Of a stretch of 64,000 bases of DNA, positions 53,277 through 62,269 are shown in pieces. A program made the translations under genes and the position numbers. Position 1 is the stretch's first letter, and each line of letters starts with the position of its first letter. The notes under the pieces were generated by a model, which saw nothing but the letters and a program-made list of their open reading frames with translations, was not told the origin of the DNA and did not search any database. Source of the DNA: Rubinisphaera italica (GTDB taxonomy: Bacteria; Planctomycetota; Planctomycetia; Planctomycetales; Planctomycetaceae); NCBI RefSeq assembly GCF_007859715.1, contig NZ_SJPG01000001.1:2506728-2570727 (forward strand). The letters run 5' to 3'.

Positions 53277-55301
53277 TTGGTTACTCAAAAACCCATCAAT
53301 ACAGAAGGTTCCTTTTTTCTGGTTGTTAGTGAAGGGGTGGCCTCAGAGCAGAGATTTCCCTTACATCCAGATCAAATCACCGATATTGGTCGGGCCGGTA
53401 CCAATCGCGTCGTGCTTCGAGACGATATCTGTAGTCGCAATCACTGTGAAATCTTTCACATCAGCACTGGCTGGATGCTTCGTGATCGTTCGAGTCGAAA
53501 TGGAACTTACCTGAACGAAACGCGGGTCGATCGTGATCGCCCACTCGTAGACGGTGACATCATTCGCATTGGCGAAACCTTGATGTTATTTACGACTGAT
53601 GAGTCGGCATCGTTAAAACGCCGGGCACCGCGTACCGACTCTGACACCGCAACCGACCTTCGCATTCCTGACGAATCGGCTGCTTTGCCCGAGATTATCC
53701 ATCGCCAGAAGCATTCTTCATTGAGAGATCGGGATGCCAACTCGCGAACAATCGATAAAAGTTCCAGTGCGAAACTTTCTCGTCTGTATCAAATCGCAAT
53801 CAAAATGGGAGACGCCACAAGTTCTCAGGAGTTGGCTGATATTGTTCTGGATGGACTGGTTGGGATTACAGGAGCAGATATTGGAGCCGTGCTCACGCAG
53901 CCATCCAGTGTCTCCCGGCGTAGAAAAAAAGTCAATTCAACATCCGATTTGATTGTCACAAGTTATCGCAGTCTCGAAGGACAGCCTTATCACAAGGTCT
54001 CCACAACACTCACTCGTGATGTTCTCAAATCGGGCGAAGCAATCCTGGCTCGCGATATTTCGATCCGAGCAGATCTTTCAAGTCGCGATAGTCTTGAAGA
54101 TATGCAGGCTCAAAGTTTAGTCATTGCCCCCGTGTTGGATGGCTCGGAATTATTTGGACTGATCCACCTGTATTCTACGAATCCAGAAAATCCGCTCGAT
54201 GCCAATGGCCTCGATTATACCCTGGCTGTCGCCGACCAATTGGCAATTGCACTTAAAAGTCTATTACGTCAGCAGGATTTACAGGATGGTTTGCAAAAAG
54301 CGACCAGTGAAAATAAACAGCTTCGCGAACAGTTAGCAATCGAAAGTGAGCTTGTTGGAAGCAGTGAGGCCATGGACCACTTGAGAGAAACCATTGGCCT
54401 GGTCGCTCCGACCGATACTGCCGTTCTGATCCGTGGTGAGAGCGGCTCTGGAAAAGAACTGGTGGCTCGTGCGATTCATTTCAATAGTAAAAGAAAAGAG
54501 GGACCGTTTGTTTGCATGAACTGCGCAGCTCTGAGTGAAAGTCTGCTCGAAAGTGAATTGTTTGGGCATGAACGGGGAGCATTCACGGGGGCAACTGGGC
54601 TCAAGCACGGGAAATTCGAACAGGGACACCAAGGGACTCTATTCCTGGATGAAGTCGGCGAGATGAGCCCGGCAATTCAGGCGAAATTTCTTCGTGTTCT
54701 GGAAGGTCACTCCTTTGAACGTGTGGGAGGCTCGGTTCCCATTAATGTCAATGTGAGACTGGTGGCTGCGACAAATCGAGATCTGGAAAGGGCTGTCCGA
54801 GAGAATTTGTTTCGAAAAGACTTGTATTTTCGGCTGCAGGTTCTGGAAATTACTGTTCCGGCTTTGAGAGAGCGTATGGAAGACGTCCCTATCCTGGCTG
54901 AATTCTTTGCTCAGCGTTTTGCAAATAAATCAGGCCGGAGAGCCATTTCCTTTACAGATACAGCAATGAAAAAGCTGACTCGATACGAATGGCCTGGAAA
55001 TGTTCGCGAATTGCAGAATACTGTTGAACGCGCCGTCGTGCTCTGTATTGGCGATACAATTCAGGGCGAACAAATCCTGCTCTCCCGCTTAGACGAGCCT
55101 GAACTGAATGAGATTCTTCCTCAAAAACCTCCTCAGAGTTATGCAGAGCTTTCAATCGAAGAAATCGAACGCGATCATATTCTGAGAACTTTGGAATCGA
55201 CAGAAGGGAATAAGTCCAAAGCCGCACAGATTCTGGGAATCGAACGCTCGACGCTCGATAGAAAACTCAAGAAGTATGGTCTTAAAATCACCCGTGATTA
55301 A
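53277..55301 (+). CDS. FHA-GAF sigma54-dependent activator
   Basis: 674 residues from TTG at 53277 with TGAGG about 8 bases upstream. An FHA phosphothreonine-binding domain covers about 15-105 ([27 protein letters not shown]). A GAF-type domain covers about 165-330. The AAA+ sigma54-interaction domain covers about 360-590: Walker A GESGSGKE (about 387), GAFTGA (about 435), Walker [10 protein letters not shown], and [17 protein letters not shown] Fis-type HTH ends it ([21 protein letters not shown]). It activates sigma54 promoters, presumably after a phospho-signal recognised by FHA. No kinase is adjacent. Confidence 0.93.
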   Translation: MVTQKPINTEGSFFLVVSEGVASEQRFPLHPDQITDIGRAGTNRVVLRDDICSRNHCEIFHISTGWMLRDRSSRNGTYLNETRVDRDRPLVDGDIIRIGETLMLFTTDESASLKRRAPRTDSDTATDLRIPDESAALPEIIHRQKHSSLRDRDANSRTIDKSSSAKLSRLYQIAIKMGDATSSQELADIVLDGLVGITGADIGAVLTQPSSVSRRRKKVNSTSDLIVTSYRSLEGQPYHKVSTTLTRDVLKSGEAILARDISIRADLSSRDSLEDMQAQSLVIAPVLDGSELFGLIHLYSTNPENPLDANGLDYTLAVADQLAIALKSLLRQQDLQDGLQKATSENKQLREQLAIESELVGSSEAMDHLRETIGLVAPTDTAVLIRGESGSGKELVARAIHFNSKRKEGPFVCMNCAALSESLLESELFGHERGAFTGATGLKHGKFEQGHQGTLFLDEVGEMSPAIQAKFLRVLEGHSFERVGGSVPINVNVRLVAATNRDLERAVRENLFRKDLYFRLQVLEITVPALRERMEDVPILAEFFAQRFANKSGRRAISFTDTAMKKLTRYEWPGNVRELQNTVERAVVLCIGDTIQGEQILLSRLDEPELNEILPQKPPQSYAELSIEEIERDHILRTLESTEGNKSKAAQILGIERSTLDRKLKKYGLKITRD

Positions 55302-55754
55302 TTCTTTTATCTCTTTGCTTGATTTCTTCCTGGAATTTCAATCCCTTTTCAAATCAGTGTCGATGGATGACAAGAAGCTGATCAGATCAAATTGCATGAT
55401 CTTTGATCTGTCAATGGACAGAGTTGTGAGAATCTGTGGATTTTGTGCAAAATTTTATTGACATAATGCGACTTCAGCCCGAGAATCAACTACGGAGTCA
55501 CACAAGGTTTCCTCCCACATTTTTCACACATGGAATCTTATTGAATTGAACGACCAAAGAGACGCTGCATAGTCGTATATTCAGTAGGACCTCGGATGCA
55601 AGTTTCCTCAATCGTATCGCGCTGATACTTCTGATTGAGTTGAATTGCATTTCGCAGAGGGGTGATTGAAAAATATTCCTACCTACTACGGAAGAAACTT
55701 ACGCTCACCACACGTTAATCGACAAATGTTCACAGTTTAAGAATGGAGCAGAGA
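55302..55754. other. Intergenic region, no gene seen
   Basis: About 450 AT-rich bases between two plus-strand genes, with no clear hairpin plus T run and no repeat recognised. It should contain the promoter of the small acidic gene. Confidence 0.5.
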
Positions 55755-56066
55755 ATGCGAAAATCGAAGAAAGTCGAACCAGATTATGAATTAATGTTCG
55801 ACGACCAGGGCGCTTATGTCGCCGATTTCTCCGACGCTTTCGACATGGATGAGTTCGAAAATCTCGGGATTGACCCTGATACCCCGACGGATGCCAAACC
55901 TGGTTCGGAAGATAAGGTCATGATGCTGGCCGCACGCTATGCAGCAGGGATGCCACTTTGGCACGACAACGACTGTTACGATCATGCTCCCGTACTTGAT
56001 GCTGATTTGCTCTCAGGTGTAGAGGGTGATCTAAACGAAGACCCAATCGAGGAAGAACTCCTTTAA
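55755..56066 (+). CDS. Small acidic protein, planctomycete-type hypothetical
   Basis: 103 residues from the ATG at 55755, with GGAG a few bases upstream (an ATG at 55743 adds 4 residues). A basic start (RKSKKVEPDYE) is followed by strongly acidic sequence. A central motif VMMLAARYAAGMPLWHDNDCYDH (about 53-75) looks conserved in shape: helix, then His and Asp that could bind a metal. I recognise no named family. A terminator follows. Confidence 0.65.
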   Translation: MRKSKKVEPDYELMFDDQGAYVADFSDAFDMDEFENLGIDPDTPTDAKPGSEDKVMMLAARYAAGMPLWHDNDCYDHAPVLDADLLSGVEGDLNEDPIEEELL

Positions 56067-56109
56067 TGGATTTCTTCAGCTGATTGCATTGTTAATTCTC
56101 AGATCAATT

Positions 56110-56140
56110 AAAAACGGAGCCGATTGGCTCCGTTTTTTTT
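56110..56140. terminator. Bidirectional terminator between the small acidic gene and greA
   Basis: AAAACGGAGCC pairs with GGCTCCGTTTT around GATT, with T on one side and A on the other, between two convergent genes. Confidence 0.88.
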
Positions 56141-56162
56141 GTTTCACTGCAAAATGCAGGCA

Positions 56163-56645
56163 TTACTCAAAGTCAACAATCTTGATGACTTCCAATTCGC
56201 GAATTCCTTGAGGTGTCTCAACACTGACTTTATCGCCAACTTTTTTCCCTTCCATCGCTTGAGCGAGTGGACTGGAAGTCAGAATTTTCATCGGTTCGCA
56301 GTCATAATCTTCTTCGCCGGGGCCGACGAATTCGTAGACTTCTTCGTCATTCCACTTCAGATCATTGACCGTCACTGTCGACCCGAACGTAACCACTCCC
56401 TTGGGCATATTGGCTTTATCGACAATATAGCAATTTGCAAGCTTGGTTTTGAGCTGATTGACTTTCGCCTGCGCCATCCCCTGCTGTTCAAGCTGTCCGT
56501 GATACTCCGTATTTTCTTTCAAATCGCCTTCAGACCGTGCCTCTGCCAGTCGTTCGGTGATTTCCGGAATCACAACGGACTCGAGATGCTTGATCTCTGC
56601 CTTGATTTTTTCATGGCCTTCACGCGTAATAGGTTGACGATCCAT
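56163..56645 (-). CDS. greA: Transcription elongation factor GreA
   Basis: 160 residues from the ATG at 56645, where GGGAGGAG lies 8 bases upstream. An in-frame upstream start (56774) is 43 codons long and not family-like. It rescues backtracked RNA polymerase by stimulating transcript cleavage. The N-terminal coiled coil has [17 protein letters not shown] and [17 protein letters not shown] with the paired acidic tip ([10 protein letters not shown]). The C-terminal domain begins near [11 protein letters not shown] and ends with [17 protein letters not shown]. Confidence 0.95.
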   Translation of the reverse strand: MDRQPITREGHEKIKAEIKHLESVVIPEITERLAEARSEGDLKENTEYHGQLEQQGMAQAKVNQLKTKLANCYIVDKANMPKGVVTFGSTVTVNDLKWNDEEVYEFVGPGEEDYDCEPMKILTSSPLAQAMEGKKVGDKVSVETPQGIRELEVIKIVDFE

Positions 56646-56862
56646 GAGTCTTCTCCTCCCGTAAAAAAAGACGGGTCGCAGCAAATTCGCTGCGCCCCGT
56701 TTAAGCATTATTTTACCGCGACACAATTGATACTCACCTGATGTTTCTGAAAATTCAGAATAACTCGGGAGCACGATCTGTGAAAATAGCAGTTTTCAAT
56801 CATTATAGAAAGTGTGAAATCATTATATCACCACTTCCCGGCCATAAACACAATTAGACCAA

Positions 56863-56932
56863 TATCAAATGCTATCTGCAGTCGCATGGACACCAAATGT
56901 CCTGAAAACGCTGTGTTTGCTCCTGCTGAACG
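56863..56932 (-). repeat. ~70-bp dispersed element, copy 2
   Basis: The reverse complement begins GCGTTCAGCAGGAGCAAACA and is nearly identical to 1331-1400. It begins 2 bases after the stop codon of the Gfo/Idh/MocA gene, on the same strand. A short hairpin GGACA-TTTGG-TGTCC is perfect in this copy only. Confidence 0.75.
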
Positions 56933-56934
56933 CT

Positions 56935-58071
56935 CTAGACAGACTGCCAGGAACGTTCGGCTGCACTTTTCAGCACGGCATCACATACTTGTGCAGTTTC
57001 GAGGGCATCTCGGAATGTTGGATGGCAAGGTTCGCCTGTTTCCAGAGATTTCAGGAAGTCTGCCACCTGATTGACAAACGTGTGTTCGTAGCCGATGCAA
57101 AGTCCTGGAACCCAGTAATGATCCATATAAGGTTGATCACCATCGGTAATGTGGATAGTTCTCCATCCTCGGACGATCGATTCGTCAGAATGATCGAAAT
57201 ACTCCAGGCGATTCAAATCGTGCAGATCCCAGCGGATTGAGGCATTCTCGCCATTAATTTCAAAAGTATATAAGGCTTTATGACCGCGGGCGTATCGAGT
57301 CGATTCAAACAGTCCCAGCGAACCATTTTCGAAATGACAATGGAATAGACAGGCATCATCAATACCGACCTTTTCCACTTTTCCTGTCAGATTGTGCATT
57401 CGCTCTTTGACGAAGGTTTCCGTGACTGCGGAAACATCTTTGATCGACCCATTGAGCCACAATGCGGTATCGATACAGTGGGCCAGCAGATCGCCTGTCA
57501 CGCCGGAACCCGCAGCTTTGGCATCCAGTCGCCACAGTGCTGCTCCTCCCTGAGGGAGATCAGAATTGATCGTCCAATCCTGCAGGAAGTTCGCGCGATA
57601 ATGGAAAATCTTGCCAAGTTTTCCAGAATCAATAATCTGCTTGGCTAGAGTTACAGCAGGTACACGGCGATAATTGTACCAAACCGTATTCGGCACACCC
57701 GCTTTTTCGACCGCTTCGACCATCGGTAGAGATTCCTCCGTCGTACGAGCCAGTGGCTTTTCACACAGAACCATCTTGCCAGCCTCGGCAGCAGCAATCG
57801 CAACTTCAGCATGCTGATCGTTCGGAGTAACGATATCGATCGCATCAATATCATCCCGCTCAATCAGCTTTTTCCAGTCGGTTTCACAGGACTGGAATTG
57901 CCACTGATCGGCAAACGCCTGGGCTTTATCTTCCGTCCGCCCACAGACTGCCTGTAAAACAGGGCGATAGGCCAACTCCGGGAAGAAATCATTCACCCGT
58001 TTGTACGCATTCGTATGCGTCCGCCCCATAAATCCATAACCAACCAAACCAATGCGAAGTTCTTTTTGCAT
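56935..58071 (-). CDS. Gfo/Idh/MocA-family oxidoreductase
   Basis: 378 residues from the ATG at 58071, with GGAGAG upstream. The NAD(P) Rossmann motif is [26 protein letters not shown] is the family Lys motif (about 97-107). The C-terminal domain has [24 protein letters not shown] with the typical GG..GD..H set. It probably oxidises or reduces a sugar or inositol. The gene two upstream on the same strand is a TIM-barrel sugar isomerase, so the pair fits a sugar pathway; a GxxExxY gene now sits between them. Confidence 0.92.
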   Translation of the reverse strand: MQKELRIGLVGYGFMGRTHTNAYKRVNDFFPELAYRPVLQAVCGRTEDKAQAFADQWQFQSCETDWKKLIERDDIDAIDIVTPNDQHAEVAIAAAEAGKMVLCEKPLARTTEESLPMVEAVEKAGVPNTVWYNYRRVPAVTLAKQIIDSGKLGKIFHYRANFLQDWTINSDLPQGGAALWRLDAKAAGSGVTGDLLAHCIDTALWLNGSIKDVSAVTETFVKERMHNLTGKVEKVGIDDACLFHCHFENGSLGLFESTRYARGHKALYTFEINGENASIRWDLHDLNRLEYFDHSDESIVRGWRTIHITDGDQPYMDHYWVPGLCIGYEHTFVNQVADFLKSLETGEPCHPTFRDALETAQVCDAVLKSAAERSWQSV

Positions 58072-58090
58072 GTTTTCTCTCCAGATATTG

Positions 58091-58116
58091 AACCGCCAAG
58101 ACGCCAAGACGCCAAG
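58091..58116. repeat. Left inverted repeat of the GxxExxY unit
   Basis: AACCGCCAAGACGCCAAG, followed by one more ACGCCAAG unit. The first 18 bases are the exact reverse complement of 58550-58567. They lie 20 bases before the Gfo/Idh start. Confidence 0.9.
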
Positions 58117-58120
58117 AAAA

Positions 58121-58537
58121 TTAAGAGTTAAAATAACTACTCAACACAACTCTTTGGAGTCCGTCTTTTAATAGGCGAGTGTTAAAGTTAATTAATAATC
58201 CAAGATTCAAATTTGTAGCTCTCAGGTAACTGATAACCTGTGCTTTGTGTATTGGTGCCAACTCAGTGACTGCTTTTAGCTCAACAATGATTTTCGCAGT
58301 CGAATTTTTGACGAGGAAATCGAGACGATGCTCTCCAATACATTTTCCTCGGTATTGCAATGGCAGTGGAAGCTGTCTTTCGTAACTGATTTTGAGATGT
58401 TGAAGTTCCACTTCTAATGCTGATTCATAGATCGATTCCAGATAACCCGGCCCCAAATGTCGATGCACAGATATGCAAGCACCAATAACGTTTCTTGCCA
58501 ATTCATCTTCATTTGAAGTCGGTTCACTCACATTCAA
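58121..58537 (-). CDS. GxxExxY protein (PDDEXK-like nuclease fold)
   Basis: 138 residues. The family signature G-x-x-E-x-x-Y is GYLESIY (about 32-38). A nuclease-type motif follows: LDFLV (Asp about 75) then IIVELKAV (E-x-K about 88-90), fitting a PD-(D/E)xK core. The family is widespread and uncharacterised. Here it lies between perfect 18-base inverted repeats and separates two genes that look like an operon, so it is probably a mobile insertion. An ATG at 58537 has no strong ribosome-binding site. Confidence 0.85.
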   Translation of the reverse strand: MNVSEPTSNEDELARNVIGACISVHRHLGPGYLESIYESALEVELQHLKISYERQLPLPLQYRGKCIGEHRLDFLVKNSTAKIIVELKAVTELAPIHKAQVISYLRATNLNLGLLINFNTRLLKDGLQRVVLSSYFNS

Positions 58538-58549
58538 GACTCTTCTTTA

Positions 58550-58567
58550 CTTGGCGTCTTGGCGGTT
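58550..58567. repeat. Right inverted repeat of the GxxExxY unit
   Basis: CTTGGCGTCTTGGCGGTT, exact complement of 58091-58108, 10 bases before the stop codon of the TIM-barrel gene. Confidence 0.9.
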
Positions 58568-58576
58568 AATTCAAAA

Positions 58577-59602
58577 TCAGTTCCAGCCGTGGGCGTCGCG
58601 GACTTTGATCATGGTTCCCAGAATCGTATTCCATGTGGAAGCTTTCTCGAGCATTTCGTTCGGGAACATGCATCCATCCCAGCAGATATGTTCGATTTCC
58701 CGGTCCGCTGCCCCTTTGAGCCAGTAGCCGGAGCATTTCACGATATCGAGCTTTCCATTCGGATCGTCAGCCGGGCAATGTTTACCGGTTTTGTCATGCG
58801 AGCCGGTTCCGTGGACTTCGCCATCGTTTTGAGCGACATGGAAGTCGATTGTCCAGGGGCGCAGGGCATCGGTCATGGTTTCGTAGGCTGTCCAGAATTC
58901 GCCATCGGTATAACCCGGCTTGAGCAAGGCGTTCTTTTCCGAATTGTAACCCATCAAGTACAGATAAGTGTGAGCCAGATCCGCCTGAAAACCCAGGGTA
59001 GCAGGACGATCGACGGCTTCGAGAAGATTGACCATGTCTTTCCAGGAGTGCATCCCGGCCCAGCAGATTTCTCCTTCTGCAGCCAGTCGTTCGCCATGGT
59101 CATCAGCAATGTCAGCCGCTTTGCGGAATGTTTCGGCGATCCGTTTCGTGCCCGCTTCCTGGTTTTTATCCCAGTCTGCAACACCTGTCGCAGAGTCGAT
59201 TCGAATGCAACCATAGCTGCGGACGCCATGCTCATTGAAAATTTTGGCGATACGGCATGCCTTTTCGACAGCCAGCAAAAACTTCTCCTGAGCCTCATCA
59301 TCACCCATAGCCGAATCACCGACCGTACCCGGCCAGATAGGTGCGACCAGGGAGCCGACTTTCAGATTATAGCCAGCGATTTTATCGGCAATTGCCTTCA
59401 AATCGTCCTCAGAGGCATCAGGATCGGTATGCGGATGGAACAGGAAATAATCAATCCCTTCAAACTTCTGACCATCGACTTCGGCAGCAGCAGTCAATTC
59501 CAGCATTCGGTCCAGGCTGATCGGCGGATGGTCAGTCCCCTCCTCTTTACCAACCAGTCCTGGCCACATGGCATTATGCAATTTGGGTTGAGTGTTCGAC
59601 AT
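58577..59602 (-). CDS. TIM-barrel sugar isomerase/epimerase family protein
   Basis: 341 residues. The xylose isomerase-like TIM barrel is shown by strands with [37 protein letters not shown] (Glu ligand), [14 protein letters not shown] (Asp/His), [18 protein letters not shown] and CWDGCMF. The pattern of Glu, Asp and His suits a divalent metal site. It should isomerise or epimerise a sugar or sugar phosphate. It is upstream of the Gfo/Idh/MocA gene. Confidence 0.85.
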   Translation of the reverse strand: MSNTQPKLHNAMWPGLVGKEEGTDHPPISLDRMLELTAAAEVDGQKFEGIDYFLFHPHTDPDASEDDLKAIADKIAGYNLKVGSLVAPIWPGTVGDSAMGDDEAQEKFLLAVEKACRIAKIFNEHGVRSYGCIRIDSATGVADWDKNQEAGTKRIAETFRKAADIADDHGERLAAEGEICWAGMHSWKDMVNLLEAVDRPATLGFQADLAHTYLYLMGYNSEKNALLKPGYTDGEFWTAYETMTDALRPWTIDFHVAQNDGEVHGTGSHDKTGKHCPADDPNGKLDIVKCSGYWLKGAADREIEHICWDGCMFPNEMLEKASTWNTILGTMIKVRDAHGWN

Positions 59603-59785
59603 TTTGGTGTCCTGTTTATGTTTGATTTAAGCGGATATCGATAAGTTCATCATTCAATCGAGCGGGGATTCCCAGACTGATCAATGGAGCGTGATATAAT
59701 CTGGCGTAGATTTCAACTCTGCGGAAAGATTTTGAAAGGAATTCGGGACGAAGTCACTCAATTTAGAAGTTATAAGGGCTTCGGG

Positions 59786-61447
59786 TTACCGTTTCATCCA
59801 GTTTGCGAACAGGGTCGTGATGAGTTGAATTGCAGGATCCACTCTCACCAAGCGATAGAAACGAGATCTGGCAGATGAGGAAGATTGATTCTCCGAGTTT
59901 GGCTGATTGAGCAAATGTTCAACGTCTTGCCAGTTCAGTCCGTGATTCAATGCCTCGCTGCAAAATTTCTTCCTCCAGGAGGCCTGATAGTGATTTAGAA
60001 TGATTTTTTGTCTTATTAATTCGCCTTGCTTGAAGTTGACATAGTATCCAACGCACAGCCCAAGTAAGACAGAAAACAGGCCTAGCAAGAACCAAACGTT
60101 AGCATCTCTGGATTGAAAAGGCCCCAATACGGATATCCCAATAATTCCCATCAAGAGCATACAGCCACACATACACGATATGAACAAGACTCGATTCACA
60201 TGCTTCCACCAGAAAGTCGATTCGACTTCCTCGAATTCTCTCTCATCAGGTCCGAGATCTTGCAACTTGGGATTTGAATCATTTTGGTGGATAAGTTGCT
60301 GACTGGCATCCATTAAAATCCAAGGGACTACTTCATTCAATAACTGATTGTAATTGTTGTCTGTTGTTGGTGAGTGTTTCAGGATTTCAGGAAGATTGTT
60401 CACCAAAAGGTTACGGTGCCTTCTGAAGACTTCGAGTTTGTCGTCATAAATGCAGTAATCAACAATCAATTTGTAGGCAAAGTCATTTCGGCTTTCATAT
60501 TTGAAAAATGACTTTTGAGATCGCGCAATGAAATATTTAATTACTTCTGAAAATTCGCGTTCGAAGTCGAGATTTTGGTCGAAGAATTGAGGATTGCTAT
60601 CGAGAAAATATTCGATTTCCTGGTACCCTTCTCCTCGTTCCAGAACAGTCAGAGCAGGTAGAAGTCGGCTGGCCAGATAGATTAATGAATACTCACTCGA
60701 AATCGCGTGAAGTGTAGTTATTTTTCGCCATAACTTAATGAATCGAACTGTTGAGACCTTCCCATTCAATCCCTCGGATTCAGCTCGAATCAATTGCATC
60801 CATGCGGGTGTTGAAATGAACGAAAAAGAATAAGGTGGAAGTCTGTTGGCAAGCAAAGTGATCCACTCTTCCAGCTGCTCGTCGGGAATATTGGTTCGGG
60901 AGTATTCTAAGAGATACTCATTTAGTAATGGTGCACTGTGAAGGTTGTTTATCCCGCGGATCAGCCATTCAGCGAAATTTTCGTCTTCAGCAGTTTCATC
61001 AATCACGTCCGACAAGACTGCCAGAGAAAGAAAGTCTTCTTCAGTCTTATAATTCTGGTCGAGAAGAGATTGATAAATCTCAATAAGCGGACGTCCTTCC
61101 TGCAGTTTGGCGCACACATCGATCTTCGGCACTGATCTCTCTGAAGGGGGGACGGCAGAATGAGAGTCATCATGATTGGAGTGCGAGTGCCGCTCAGGTT
61201 CGGGTGAACGGAAGCGAGTTATATCAATGGTGTCAATGTTGTCATGAAAGATCTGAAGCAGACGCTCATAAGCGATACGGATTTTCTGAAATTCATCCGA
61301 GCTTTGTTCTGGTCTGAACTTTTTGATCAATCTGCCATAACTTCGCTTCAAGTCTCGGAGACTGAAGTCATCTTCAAGATCAAAAAATTTCTGTGGCTGA
61401 CTTGGAAGCAATGACCAGTCAGGATTTGAATTGTGGTCATTGCTCAT
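59786..61447 (-). CDS. Degenerate J-domain membrane protein
   Basis: 553 residues. Residues about 20-70 are a J-domain-like helix pair (FSLRDLKRSYGRLIKKFRPE then FQKIRIAYERLLQIF), but the HPD motif that activates DnaK is replaced by RPE. The long middle part (about 110-410) is helical without a recognised domain. Two membrane helices lie near 425-450 and 455-480 (VLFISCMCGCMLLMGIIGI; WFLLGLFSVLLGLCVGYYV). It overlaps the upstream membrane-protein gene by 4 bases, so the two are coupled. Perhaps a cochaperone relic that acts as an adaptor; unproven. Confidence 0.7.
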   Translation of the reverse strand: MSNDHNSNPDWSLLPSQPQKFFDLEDDFSLRDLKRSYGRLIKKFRPEQSSDEFQKIRIAYERLLQIFHDNIDTIDITRFRSPEPERHSHSNHDDSHSAVPPSERSVPKIDVCAKLQEGRPLIEIYQSLLDQNYKTEEDFLSLAVLSDVIDETAEDENFAEWLIRGINNLHSAPLLNEYLLEYSRTNIPDEQLEEWITLLANRLPPYSFSFISTPAWMQLIRAESEGLNGKVSTVRFIKLWRKITTLHAISSEYSLIYLASRLLPALTVLERGEGYQEIEYFLDSNPQFFDQNLDFEREFSEVIKYFIARSQKSFFKYESRNDFAYKLIVDYCIYDDKLEVFRRHRNLLVNNLPEILKHSPTTDNNYNQLLNEVVPWILMDASQQLIHQNDSNPKLQDLGPDEREFEEVESTFWWKHVNRVLFISCMCGCMLLMGIIGISVLGPFQSRDANVWFLLGLFSVLLGLCVGYYVNFKQGELIRQKIILNHYQASWRKKFCSEALNHGLNWQDVEHLLNQPNSENQSSSSARSRFYRLVRVDPAIQLITTLFANWMKR

Positions 61448-62259
61448 GGGGTTGTTGTAGCTTGCTCTGGTGCAGGTTGTGTGAGACTCTCTGCGGAATT
61501 ATTCAAAGGCATTATTCCATTACCCTTAGTTTTACTCAGACGCTCAACACTATCCAGATATGCAGTTTCAGCCTCGACATACTCATCGAGTTCACCAACT
61601 GTGAGATTTTTTAAAAAAATCTTTTGTCTCAAAAGATTCTGGCGATTTCTCAGACTTGTTTCCATAAGTTGAATCAACTTGGCAAACGCATGGATACTTC
61701 TGAGATCTTTTACGACTCGACTGAAATTAGACTCGTCCTCATAAGGCATCTTACCGTAAAATATTCTCTTGACTGCGTCTTGATGTCTAGGATCTTGCGT
61801 TAGTGTCCAAACGGGAGCAGAATTAGTGCCGGTAGCAAAATGCTTCGTTGGATTAAATGGTTCAGCTTTCGGAAATTTAAGGATCTCTTCCCTTCGATTA
61901 ACATAACTCACTTGATAATGATCCTGTCTGTGCAAGCAGGATTTGAGCGAGAAAAAAATAATCGGCAAGCAAATTAACAGGATTGCTCTGAAGATCGTAT
62001 TTGAAGCATCAGCCTGCTCAGCATTTTCACTGGTCTCAGAAGCCGGTATTGTTTCTCTTGCTCGCCCCTTGAGAATCGTCTTGATTTGCTGAGGAGAGTA
62101 AGGAGTAGGATGATAAGTTTTCCTGGAAGCAGACTGGTCCTTAAATTTCCCGACATGTTGATTTCTACGTTTCATGGCGGTATGCGCATCGAGAGGCTGT
62201 GGACTCAGCATCCCGATGACATACTTACGTTCGGGGGTCATTTCCGAATTCGCAGTCAT
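61444..62259 (-). CDS. Membrane protein of unknown function coupled to the J-domain gene
   Basis: 271 residues. The first ~85 are charged and disordered-looking (many Lys, Arg, Pro, Ser). One membrane helix lies at about 90-106 (FRAILLICLPIIFFSL). The outside part (about 110-230) includes helical segments with HAFAKLIQLMETSLRNRQNLLRQ, and the end is Pro/Thr-rich. No known domain. The ATG at 62259 lies 10 bases after the proS stop, and its end overlaps the J-domain gene by 4 bases, so it may be cotranscribed with proS. Confidence 0.68.
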   Translation of the reverse strand: MTANSEMTPERKYVIGMLSPQPLDAHTAMKRRNQHVGKFKDQSASRKTYHPTPYSPQQIKTILKGRARETIPASETSENAEQADASNTIFRAILLICLPIIFFSLKSCLHRQDHYQVSYVNRREEILKFPKAEPFNPTKHFATGTNSAPVWTLTQDPRHQDAVKRIFYGKMPYEDESNFSRVVKDLRSIHAFAKLIQLMETSLRNRQNLLRQKIFLKNLTVGELDEYVEAETAYLDSVERLSKTKGNGIMPLNNSAESLTQPAPEQATTTP

Positions 62260-62269
62260 CTCGACCTCA

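Noticed and set aside
53002..53288. Two overlapping minus-strand readings of about 70 residues
   Set aside because: They run through a dispersed repeat and have no gene-like features.
58559..59644. 361-residue plus-strand reading opposite the TIM-barrel gene
   Set aside because: Exact antisense of a well-supported gene, rich in Phe/Ile without domain signals. It is open only because of the codon use of the true gene.
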